Assembly: GCA_015492245.1 (NCBI GenBank) | Contig: WGFM01000012.1 | Coordinates: 62,001-126,000, forward strand | Length of the DNA: 64,000 nucleotides | Source: Deltaproteobacteria bacterium | GTDB lineage: Bacteria > Desulfobacterota > GWC2-55-46 > DRQE01 | Direction: 5' to 3' | Part shown: one piece after another, positions 1 to 6,679 of the stretch | How the letters are laid out: each line of letters begins with the position of its first letter | How positions within the stretch are numbered: position 1 is the stretch's first letter | Made by a program: the position numbers and the translations under genes | The notes under the pieces: model-generated | Databases searched by the model: none | Told to the model about the DNA's origin: nothing | The model's input: only the letters and a program-made list of their open reading frames with translations

Positions 1-939
1 GTGAACATAAGCACCACCATAGTGGCATACGACTTTTTCTACAACCCGGTACCAGAAAAAGGCACCGGCTCTGGCGCGATAATAGACGAAAGGGGCTACA
101 TAGTAACCAACTACCATGTGGTGGCAAATGCCAGATACCTTGAGGTTACACTCCATGACGGCACGAAATACAGCGCAGAACTTGTGGGAATAGCACCGCA
201 GGATGACATTGCCCTGTTGAAGATAGATGCACAGGGCAGACCCCTTAAGACCATACCCTTCGGTGATTCTTCCACCCTCAGGGTGGGGCAGAAAGTGCTC
301 GTTATCGGTAACCCCTTCGGGCTGGAGAGAACCCTTACTGTGGGCATAATAAGCTCTCTTGGAAGAAAATTGAGAACAGGGGATGGCAGGCTCATAAGGG
401 GTGTAATCCAGACAGATGCTGCCATAAACCCTGGAAACTCGGGGGGACCACTTCTCGACACAGAGGGCAGGATGATAGGGGTGAGCACCGCCATATTCTC
501 ACCTGTGGGGGCAAATGTAGGGATAGGGTTTGCCATCCCTGCAAACAGGGTGAAAAGGGTGGTGGGTGAACTCATGGAAAAGGGATATGTGGCAAGACCA
601 TGGCTCGGTATAAGGGGGCAGAATGTGGATGAAAAGCTGGCACCCCTTCTTGGCCTCCCACAGGCAGGGGTGCTCATCGCAGAGGTGTTCCCCAGCAGTC
701 CTGCCCACAGGGCAGGACTTAAGGGAGGCACACACCGCAAAAGGGCAGGAAACCTTCTCTTCGTGGCAGGAGGAGACCTGATAGTCGCAATAGATGGAAA
801 GACCATAAAGACCGTGGATGACCTCGATGAGGTCATGGATGAGCTCAAGGTGGGCCAGAAGATAACCGTAACGATAATACGAAGAGGAAAGAGGACCGAA
901 AAAAGACTCACCCTCGAAGAGATGCCCCAGAGATTCTGA
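1..939 (+). CDS. HtrA/DegP-family periplasmic serine protease, 5'-truncated by window
   Basis: Trypsin-fold protease of the HtrA/Deg family, which degrades or holds misfolded envelope proteins. The triad is visible: His39 in NYHVV, Asp69 in DDIALL and Ser147 in GNSGGP, followed by one PDZ domain from about residue 205 to 305. The PDZ contains a small basic insertion (GGTHRKRAGN). The open frame starts at base 1 with GTG, but there is no signal peptide or membrane anchor, and family members usually have 50-80 more N-terminal residues, so the true start lies upstream and this GTG is probably internal. Only one PDZ is present, as in DegS or the short bacterial HtrAs, rather than the two of DegP. 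The downstream gene has its own promoter, so this is probably the end of a transcription unit. The family call is certain; which Deg subfamily it belongs to is not. Confidence 0.93.
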   Translation: MNISTTIVAYDFFYNPVPEKGTGSGAIIDERGYIVTNYHVVANARYLEVTLHDGTKYSAELVGIAPQDDIALLKIDAQGRPLKTIPFGDSSTLRVGQKVLVIGNPFGLERTLTVGIISSLGRKLRTGDGRLIRGVIQTDAAINPGNSGGPLLDTEGRMIGVSTAIFSPVGANVGIGFAIPANRVKRVVGELMEKGYVARPWLGIRGQNVDEKLAPLLGLPQAGVLIAEVFPSSPAHRAGLKGGTHRKRAGNLLFVAGGDLIVAIDGKTIKTVDDLDEVMDELKVGQKITVTIIRRGKRTEKRLTLEEMPQRF

Positions 940-1004
940 ACCCTCCGGGGTGTGGCCTCCCTATTCCTTCACTGCCATCTCCATATACTGCACAATTAAA
1001 AGGG

Positions 1005-1034
1005 TTTAAAAAGGGCTGATCAGTGTGATATAAT
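1005..1034 (+). promoter_or_regulatory. Sigma-70 promoter with extended -10
   Basis: A perfect TATAAT at 1029-1034 is preceded by TG one base upstream (1026-1027), giving an extended -10 element. A weak -35, TTTAAA, lies at 1005-1010 with an 18-base spacer. Transcription would begin near 1041, just before the small zinc-ribbon gene, and would drive the thioredoxin-radical SAM-resB-ccsA series. Confidence 0.6.
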
Positions 1035-1068
1035 TCACCAATACCGATAATAGATGGAGAAGACACAC

Positions 1069-1308
1069 ATGATGGATACCTCCATGGATGTATGTCCAAC
1101 ATGCGGTAGAAAGATAAAGACAGGCAACAGGCTGATTGTGCCGGCACTGGTTGGAGCCCTTGTGGGGCTTGGCGTGGGTGTGTGGTTTGTGTCCTGGTGG
1201 TTCGGCACGGAGGCAGGGTTCTTCCACTCCATGGCCATAATACACGAGGTTGCCGGCATGGTGCTCGGAACACTGGGTGGCCTTATAGTGGGTAGTATGA
1301 GAAAATGA
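1069..1308 (+). CDS. Small zinc-ribbon membrane protein
   Basis: A 79-residue protein of unknown function. The N-terminus carries a half zinc-ribbon, CPTCGRK, followed by two hydrophobic, glycine-rich segments (about residues 23-44 and 55-75) that should form a helical hairpin in the inner membrane. I chose ATG 1069 rather than the in-frame ATG at 1054, because GGAGAAG (1056-1062) sits at ribosome-binding distance only from the later start, and the predicted transcript begins near 1041. The stop overlaps the next start (ATGA), so it is translationally coupled to the TlpA-like gene. Nothing shows its role; its position suggests envelope redox or cytochrome maturation, but this is only inference. 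Confidence 0.6.
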   Translation: MMDTSMDVCPTCGRKIKTGNRLIVPALVGALVGLGVGVWFVSWWFGTEAGFFHSMAIIHEVAGMVLGTLGGLIVGSMRK

Positions 1309-1787
1309 AGAAGATACTCGTTCTGCTCTGTCTTCTGATAGTCTTTGGAGGATGCGGCAGCAATGAGGCCCCCAAGGAGGCCCCCGACTTCACCATAAAG
1401 GTGGTTGGTGGCGGGGGCGACAGGTGGCTGGGTAAGACAATCACCCTCTCGGAACTTCGGGGCAGGGCCGTGGTGATTCACTTTACCGCAAGCTGGTGTC
1501 ATGCCTGTGAGAGGATATTCCATGCCCTCACACAGGGATACCGGGAGGCATTTGTTATGGGCATAGGGGTGCTCGACAGAAAGGCAAACATCATAGATTT
1601 CATAAGGGCGCACAACATGTCCGCACCTGTAGGATATGACGAGGATGGCTCCATTACGCGCAACTATGGGGTCAACACCCTGCCCCTTACCATTTTCATA
1701 GACCGAGAGGGCAGGATAGTGGAGCGTGTTGTGGGTGTCATAGAAGGTGAGGCCCTGAAAGAGGCGATGAACAGGATTGCTGGCTGA
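1305..1787 (+). CDS. TlpA/ResA-like thioredoxin lipoprotein
   Basis: A 160-residue thioredoxin-fold protein on the outer face of the inner membrane or in the periplasm. A lipoprotein signal ends in FGGC (Cys17), the redox motif WCHAC is at 64-68, and the cis-proline is Pro127 (TLPLTIF). Proteins of the TlpA/ResA/CcsX group keep the cysteines of apocytochrome CxxCH motifs reduced before haem ligation. The presence of resB and ccsA two genes downstream supports exactly this job. The gene overlaps its upstream neighbour by ATGA and ends one base before the radical SAM gene. The active-site dipeptide His-Ala differs from the Cys-Glu-Pro-Cys of classical ResA, so the redox potential may differ. 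The family call is secure; the ResA role is inferred from context. Confidence 0.85.
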   Translation: MKKILVLLCLLIVFGGCGSNEAPKEAPDFTIKVVGGGGDRWLGKTITLSELRGRAVVIHFTASWCHACERIFHALTQGYREAFVMGIGVLDRKANIIDFIRAHNMSAPVGYDEDGSITRNYGVNTLPLTIFIDREGRIVERVVGVIEGEALKEAMNRIAG

Positions 1788-1788
1788 T

Positions 1789-3276
1789 ATGAAAAAACAA
1801 CGAATACTGCTAATAACCCCACCATTCCATGCAGGTGTGGTGGAGGTGGCCGGAAGATGGGTTCCGCTACACCTGGTCTACCTTGCAGGAAGCCTCAAGG
1901 AGGCAGGCTATGAGCCCTTCATCTATGACGCCATGACAAAGATGGTTGATCATGGTGAAATAGAGAAAAAGATAGAAGAGCTCATGCCCCACTATGTTGC
2001 AACCACATCGATTACCTGCACCCTTCCAGATGCACTGGAGATACTGAAAAGAGCAAAGAAGATAGAGCCTTCCATAAAGACCATACTCGGTGGAATACAC
2101 CCTACTTTCATGTACCAGGAGGTCTTCAGCCTTTCCGAGCATGTGGACTATGTGGTGCGTGGCGAGGGGGAAAGAACCATCGTGGAGCTTCTCAGCTGCC
2201 TCGAGGCAGGCTCGGAGCCAGGGGGTGTAAAGGGGGTTGCATACAGAAAGGATGGCTCTGTGGTTGTAACAGAAGAAAGGGAGTTGATGAGCCCGGAAGA
2301 GCTCGATGCCCTTCCCAGGGCATGGGAGCTTCTCGACTGGCAGGACTACAGATACTTTGTGATACCAGATTCGCGGCTCGGTGCCCTCGATACCTCGAGG
2401 GGATGTGATAAAGAGTGCAGCTTCTGCTCACAGCGCATGTTCTGGCGCCAGACATGGCGCCCTCGCTCACCCGAGAGCCTTATCGAGGACATAAAGACTC
2501 AGCACCACAGGTTCGGTGTAAATGTTGTCCTCCTTACAGACGATTATCCCACACATGACAGAACACGCTGGGAAAGGTTCCTGGATCTGCTCATAGAGGA
2601 ATCACTGGATGTTTTCATACTCATGGAGACAAGGGTGGAGGACATATTGAGAGACAGGGATATACTCTGTAAGTATAGAAAGGCAGGCATAATCCACATA
2701 TATGTGGGTATAGAGTCGGGAGAACAGTCCACAATAGATGTGTTCAAGAAGGATATAAGTGTTGAAGACGCGAAGACAGCACTGAGGCTGCTTAATGACC
2801 ATGGTATAATAACAGAGACCTCCCTTATACTGGGACTGCCGGATGATACGAAAGAGTCCATAGAAAAGAACCTCAAGATGGCGGTGGAATACAACCCCGA
2901 TTTCTGCCACTTTCTTGCAATCGCACCATGGCCCTATGCAGATATGTACGAGACCCTCAAACCATACATAAAGGTTAAAGACTATAGAAGATACAACCTC
3001 ATAGACCCTGTGGTAAGGCCAGAAGGGTTGAGCCTTGAGGAGATAGACAATGCCATAGTGGACTGCTACAGGCGGTTCTATATGGGTAAACTCAGGGAGG
3101 TAATCTCGATAAAGGATGAGTTCAAAAGAGACTACATGCTCGAGGCAATGAGACTTATGATGAGAAGCTCCTTCCTTGTAGAAAAGATGGGAGACCTTGG
3201 CAAGATACCAGAAGAGGTGGAAAGATACCTTGGCATCATGAGAGGAAAGACGGAAAAGAAGAAGGCAGCCATGTAG
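1789..3276 (+). CDS. B12-binding domain radical SAM enzyme
   Basis: A cobalamin-dependent radical SAM protein of about 495 residues. An N-terminal Rossmann-like B12-binding domain (about 1-140, including GGIHPT) is followed by the radical SAM core, with the cluster motif CxxxCxxC written GCDKECSFC (about residues 206-213). The C-terminal region after about 390 is helical. Relatives carry out methyl transfers or ring closures on lipids and tetrapyrroles (BchE, HpnJ and HpnR groups), but the substrate cannot be read from sequence. The longest frame opens with TTG 1777 inside the previous gene; ATG 1789, one base after that gene's stop, gives the usual MKK start. Its position between a thioredoxin and resB/ccsA is unusual for a lipid methylase. 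Confidence 0.85.
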   Translation: MKKQRILLITPPFHAGVVEVAGRWVPLHLVYLAGSLKEAGYEPFIYDAMTKMVDHGEIEKKIEELMPHYVATTSITCTLPDALEILKRAKKIEPSIKTILGGIHPTFMYQEVFSLSEHVDYVVRGEGERTIVELLSCLEAGSEPGGVKGVAYRKDGSVVVTEERELMSPEELDALPRAWELLDWQDYRYFVIPDSRLGALDTSRGCDKECSFCSQRMFWRQTWRPRSPESLIEDIKTQHHRFGVNVVLLTDDYPTHDRTRWERFLDLLIEESLDVFILMETRVEDILRDRDILCKYRKAGIIHIYVGIESGEQSTIDVFKKDISVEDAKTALRLLNDHGIITETSLILGLPDDTKESIEKNLKMAVEYNPDFCHFLAIAPWPYADMYETLKPYIKVKDYRRYNLIDPVVRPEGLSLEEIDNAIVDCYRRFYMGKLREVISIKDEFKRDYMLEAMRLMMRSSFLVEKMGDLGKIPEEVERYLGIMRGKTEKKKAAM

Positions 3277-3328
3277 AAGTTCCGGCCTCTTCCCCTCTAT
3301 TATCAGCCTGCCCCGTTTTGAAAACACT

Positions 3329-4318
3329 ATGGTGAAGAATATAATAGACTATCTCGGTTCAAAACGGCTTACCCTGACAATTCTTAAAACAGGCCCCATA
3401 GTTCCTGCAATACTTACCATACTGTGGATACTCGATCTAAGACCCCCTACATTCTACATGGTGTGGGCACCCCTCATGGCGTGGGGCATTGCCTTTCTTG
3501 TAAACCTTGTGGCAAGTCTGTTTGTGCAGCACTATGTCCACAGGGCAAACCTTCTGTTCCATGTATCCTTCGTTATAGTAGCCACCGGTATAGTTGTAAG
3601 CCTTCTCTACAGGTTCGAGGGAGAGGCAATAGTCGTTGAAGATGGCCTTTTCATGGGAGAAGAGGCAGAGTATGTAAGACACAATGCGGGAAGGTTCTTC
3701 AACACCCTTGCCCCCAGGGATGTGGGATTCCATGTGGAGCGCATAGAGCCTGTGTTCTGGCAGAACAGACTCTATTTTACAGGGTTGAAAGCCACTATAC
3801 GCTATCCACCGGCAACAGGAAGCACAACAGCCGGGATAGAACTCAACGGGGGACCAACCATAGGAGGTGCACGCCTCAGGCTTACAGGCTACGGCATATT
3901 CCCGGAGGTAGTCCTGGAAGAGGGTGGCAGGGTTGTGCTGAAAGACCTTCTCATGGTCGGTGTCTTCCCACCTGGAAATGAGGACCACATAATGTTGAAA
4001 AACTACAGGATGTACATGAGACTCTATCCTGATTATCATATGGACGAAAGAGGCAAACCCTCGACCAGAAGCATGTACATCAGAGGGCCTGCATTGTTTG
4101 TAAGGGTGGAGTGGCTCTACAACACCATCTATAGTGGCGTGTTAAGGCAGGGAGAGAGTGTAGGGTTCATGGATATGAAACTCACCTTCACCGGTGCAAG
4201 ACGCTTTGTGATGGTGGGAATAGTGAAAGACCCTGGCGAGTGGCTCGTCTTTACAGGGTTTCTGATTGCAGGTGCCTCTCTTCTTTTAAGACTCAAGGGC
4301 AGGAGTAGAAAGGGTTGA
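3329..4318 (+). CDS. resB: ResB-like cytochrome c biogenesis protein
   Basis: A 329-residue membrane protein of the ResB/Ccs1 family, the partner of CcsA in system II cytochrome c maturation. It has three N-terminal hydrophobic segments (about 22-36, 45-65 and 78-95), a long periplasmic domain, and a last membrane segment near 305-322 (EWLVFTGFLIAGASL) before a basic tail. This is the ResB topology, although shorter than the 400-600 residues common in the family. The ResB-CcsA pair moves haem across the membrane and attaches it to CxxCH apoproteins. The stop overlaps the ccsA start as TTGA, so the two are coupled. No convincing ribosome-binding site precedes ATG 3329. Its clients are probably the cytochromes encoded from 11025 onward. 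Confidence 0.83.
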   Translation: MVKNIIDYLGSKRLTLTILKTGPIVPAILTILWILDLRPPTFYMVWAPLMAWGIAFLVNLVASLFVQHYVHRANLLFHVSFVIVATGIVVSLLYRFEGEAIVVEDGLFMGEEAEYVRHNAGRFFNTLAPRDVGFHVERIEPVFWQNRLYFTGLKATIRYPPATGSTTAGIELNGGPTIGGARLRLTGYGIFPEVVLEEGGRVVLKDLLMVGVFPPGNEDHIMLKNYRMYMRLYPDYHMDERGKPSTRSMYIRGPALFVRVEWLYNTIYSGVLRQGESVGFMDMKLTFTGARRFVMVGIVKDPGEWLVFTGFLIAGASLLLRLKGRSRKG

Positions 4319-5091
4319 ACACTCTGGCATACATACCCCTCGCAGGGGCCATCCTCGTCATGGCAGCAGGGTTGATTGTAAGGAGATACAGAAGGTATCT
4401 GACGGTCGCCTCTCTGTTTCTTGTGGGCTATGTTATAGGTTACAGGTGGATTCACTCGGGGCATCCACCCATGCTCGGCACCTTCGAGAAAACCATCATG
4501 GCAGCATTTACACTTCTTGTAACATCCCTTGTTGTGGATAGAAAGGGGGTGTTCTCTGTGCACATCCTGGGTATGGCCATTTTTATCTTGCTTTACGGGT
4601 TGTTTTTTGATACTCAAATAAGACCGCTTGTTATATCGGAACAGAGTCTTCTGGTCTACTTTCATGTCCTGTTTGCATGGATGGGGTATGGCATCTATAC
4701 CTTGTGTTTTCTGGGTGCCCTGCATGTTCTGTGGAGTAAGAGATACAGGGATGAAGAGATAGTAAGGTGGACACTCGAAAGAGGGCTTCTCTATGGTGTT
4801 GTGGCCCAGAGTGTCTCCTTCTTTATAGGTTCCTATTATTCGTCAAGGTTGCACGGAAGCTGGTGGGTGTGGGATGCGGTGGAGTATCTGTTCCTTATAA
4901 GCTGGCTTCTCTATGGTGTTGCGCTGCATGGCAGGGTGCTCTTGAGATGGGATGACAGGAAGGTGGCTGGCTGGATCATTGCAGCCTTTGTTGCAACGAT
5001 TGTGCTCTACTGGGGGCTCGTATACATACCATGGGCCACATACCATGTGTTCGACATGGATATAAAGATGCACATGCCCTTTAGATGGTAA
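4315..5091 (+). CDS. ccsA: CcsA-type haem export/ligation protein
   Basis: A 258-residue polytopic membrane protein with about seven or eight hydrophobic helices. The Trp-rich haem-handling motif appears as GSWWVWDAVE (about residues 181-190), the counterpart of the WWD motif of the CcmC/CcmF/CcsA family. A conserved-type His lies in YFHVLFAWMG and another near the C-terminus (TYHVFDMD). It presents haem to ResB for stereospecific attachment to cytochromes c at the outer face of the inner membrane. Start: TTG 4315 overlaps the resB stop and is preceded by AGGAG at 4301-4305, nine bases upstream. It is the last gene of the tlpA-like-radical SAM-resB-ccsA series. Confidence 0.87.
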   Translation: MNTLAYIPLAGAILVMAAGLIVRRYRRYLTVASLFLVGYVIGYRWIHSGHPPMLGTFEKTIMAAFTLLVTSLVVDRKGVFSVHILGMAIFILLYGLFFDTQIRPLVISEQSLLVYFHVLFAWMGYGIYTLCFLGALHVLWSKRYRDEEIVRWTLERGLLYGVVAQSVSFFIGSYYSSRLHGSWWVWDAVEYLFLISWLLYGVALHGRVLLRWDDRKVAGWIIAAFVATIVLYWGLVYIPWATYHVFDMDIKMHMPFRW

Positions 5092-5130
5092 TCTGGGGGT
5101 AGAGCTTGCACTAAATAAAGGGTTGCATTC

Positions 5131-5159
5131 TTGCACAAAAGTGTGGTAAATAATCTAAT
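5131..5159 (+). promoter_or_regulatory. Sigma-70-like promoter of the cytochrome operon
   Basis: TTGCAC (5131-5136) and TCTAAT (5154-5159, five of six matches to the -10 consensus) are separated by exactly 17 bases. Transcription would start near 5166 and run directly into the hairpin at 5185-5231 before reaching the first gene of the cytochrome operon at 5266. No promoter-like pair was seen between that hairpin and the gene. Confidence 0.5.
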
Positions 5160-5184
5160 AGTAGTATGGAATTCTGAGGTGATG

Positions 5185-5231
5185 ATGCCTCATAGGGGTT
5201 GGTGTCCATTTCCCTTATGAGGCATTTTTTT
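5185..5231 (+). terminator. Intrinsic terminator, probably in the operon leader (attenuator)
   Basis: Arms ATGCCTCATA-GGGG (5185-5198) and TCCCTTATGAGGCAT (5211-5225) pair almost completely with one bulged base, and a run of seven T (5225-5231) follows: a strong factor-independent terminator. It lies between the predicted promoter (5131-5159) and the first cytochrome-operon gene (5266). A short competing pairing, TGAGG (5175-5179) with CCTCA (5188-5192), could hold the 5' arm and act as an antiterminator. It could alternatively simply end the ccsA transcript. Confidence 0.7.
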
Positions 5232-5265
5232 GAGAAACTCGTTTTTTAAAACAGGAGAGCTGCAG

Positions 5266-6678
5266 GTGAGATCGGTGGGGTTAAGGGTAGTAGTATGTGT
5301 TTTTTTGCTACTACTGGTTACATCCTGTAAGATTGTGCAAGAGAGACCCTCCTTTCCACTTTCGAAGGCAAGGGTTCTTGTATATATTCATACCGACTCG
5401 TTTTTCCCGCCTGATATAGATTTTACCATTTCAAAGATAGTGCTCGGCTCAGAGCGTGGAGATGCGCTGGTGTTCGAGGGCTCGAAAAGGATAAGCTCCA
5501 TGGAGGTGGCAAAAAGGCAGGTCTTCGTGGCAGAGGGATTCGTGGAGCCAGGGGACTACAACAGGCTTGTCGTAACACTTGAGTCTGTCTCCATAAGGCG
5601 AGGCGAGGGGCGTTCGTCACTCAGACTCGATAGAGAGGATATAGAGTTCAACCTTAAGCATCTTAGGCTTGCCAGATCAGAGAGCACAGTCCTGCAGATT
5701 GGCTGGAACCCTGAAAAGTCCATAAAGAAGAGGATAATATTCTCCCCGGCATTCAATGTGGAGCTCGAAAGGCCATCTGCAAGGGAGTTACTGCTTTTCG
5801 TATCGAACAGCGGAGCCAACTACATAAGCGTTATCGACAGAAGTTTGGAGCGCATTATAGGTGCTGTAACCGTGGGGTTGTATCCAACTGCCATGGCCAT
5901 AAACGAGACAGGGGACTTCCTCTATGTGCTTAATGCCGGAAGCAATACCATATCCATAGTGGACACCGCCCATATGAGGGTGAGGGATACAATAAACATA
6001 GATGTTGGCATAGAGCCAAGGGATATGGCATTCATGCCATCAGCAAAGAACTCGCTTGAGGGAAAGCTCTATGTAACCAACAGGCTTTACAACAATGTGA
6101 TAGTTGTGGATACATTCACCAGAAGGGTGATAAAGAGTATCGATGTGGGGCTTGCCCCTTCCTACATACTGGCAGACCCTGATAGAAAGGAGGTCTATGT
6201 TACGGCAGAGGATACCAACGAGCTCACAATCGTAGACACGGTGGATGATTCGGTAGCGGACACTGTGAAGGTGGACAGCAGACCAACAGGTATTACACGC
6301 TACAACGACAAGTTGTATGTGTTCTGTGAGGGAGGAAGCATAATAGAGGTTATCTCGCAGACTGACAGGAAGGTAACAAATGAGATAACCCTTACCGAGC
6401 CCCCAACGAGAGGGCTCAAGGGGTTTGGCGGAAGGATGTTCGTTGTGAGCAGGAGAGAAGGGATGATTACCTTTTTCAGCTCCGCAGATGTGATAACCAG
6501 AATACTCAGACTCGATGGTGAGCCGGTAGAACTGGCAACAGATGAGACGAGAAACAGGCTCTACATAACAGATTACAGGGATGGAGAGCTCATATTCATA
6601 GATCCCATAGGAGAGGTAATAGTAAAAGAGATCGTGGTGGGTAGCAAGCCTTACTGGGTTGTCCAGCTTGACAAGTGA
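5266..6678 (+). CDS. YVTN-type beta-propeller lipoprotein
   Basis: A lipoprotein of about 470 residues, first gene of the cytochrome operon. The signal ends in LLVTSC, followed by an N-terminal beta domain (about 25-165) that resembles DUF4382 proteins, including VEPGDYNRLVVTL. The rest is a repeat domain with blades such as YVLNAGSNTISIVD and YVTNRLYNNVIVVD, typical of YVTN seven-bladed propellers. GTG 5266 is preferred over TTG 5230, because AGGAG (5253-5257) sits eight bases upstream and the shorter product starts directly with a signal peptide. TTG 5230 also lies in the terminator's T run. Propellers of this sort often scaffold multiprotein surface complexes. It has no haem motif. The stop is one base before the next start, implying coupling to the beta-barrel gene. 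Confidence 0.8.
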   Translation: MRSVGLRVVVCVFLLLLVTSCKIVQERPSFPLSKARVLVYIHTDSFFPPDIDFTISKIVLGSERGDALVFEGSKRISSMEVAKRQVFVAEGFVEPGDYNRLVVTLESVSIRRGEGRSSLRLDREDIEFNLKHLRLARSESTVLQIGWNPEKSIKKRIIFSPAFNVELERPSARELLLFVSNSGANYISVIDRSLERIIGAVTVGLYPTAMAINETGDFLYVLNAGSNTISIVDTAHMRVRDTINIDVGIEPRDMAFMPSAKNSLEGKLYVTNRLYNNVIVVDTFTRRVIKSIDVGLAPSYILADPDRKEVYVTAEDTNELTIVDTVDDSVADTVKVDSRPTGITRYNDKLYVFCEGGSIIEVISQTDRKVTNEITLTEPPTRGLKGFGGRMFVVSRREGMITFFSSADVITRILRLDGEPVELATDETRNRLYITDYRDGELIFIDPIGEVIVKEIVVGSKPYWVVQLDK

Positions 6679-6679
6679 G

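Noticed and set aside
2602-3327. Minus-strand frame over the radical SAM gene
   Set aside because: Shadow of a conserved enzyme; the product has no signal, domain or ribosome-binding site.
5120-5135. Possible sigma-54 promoter (GG, ten bases, GC with TTGCA)
   Set aside because: The -12 half is good, but only the GG of the -24 half matches; the sigma-70-like pair just downstream fits better.
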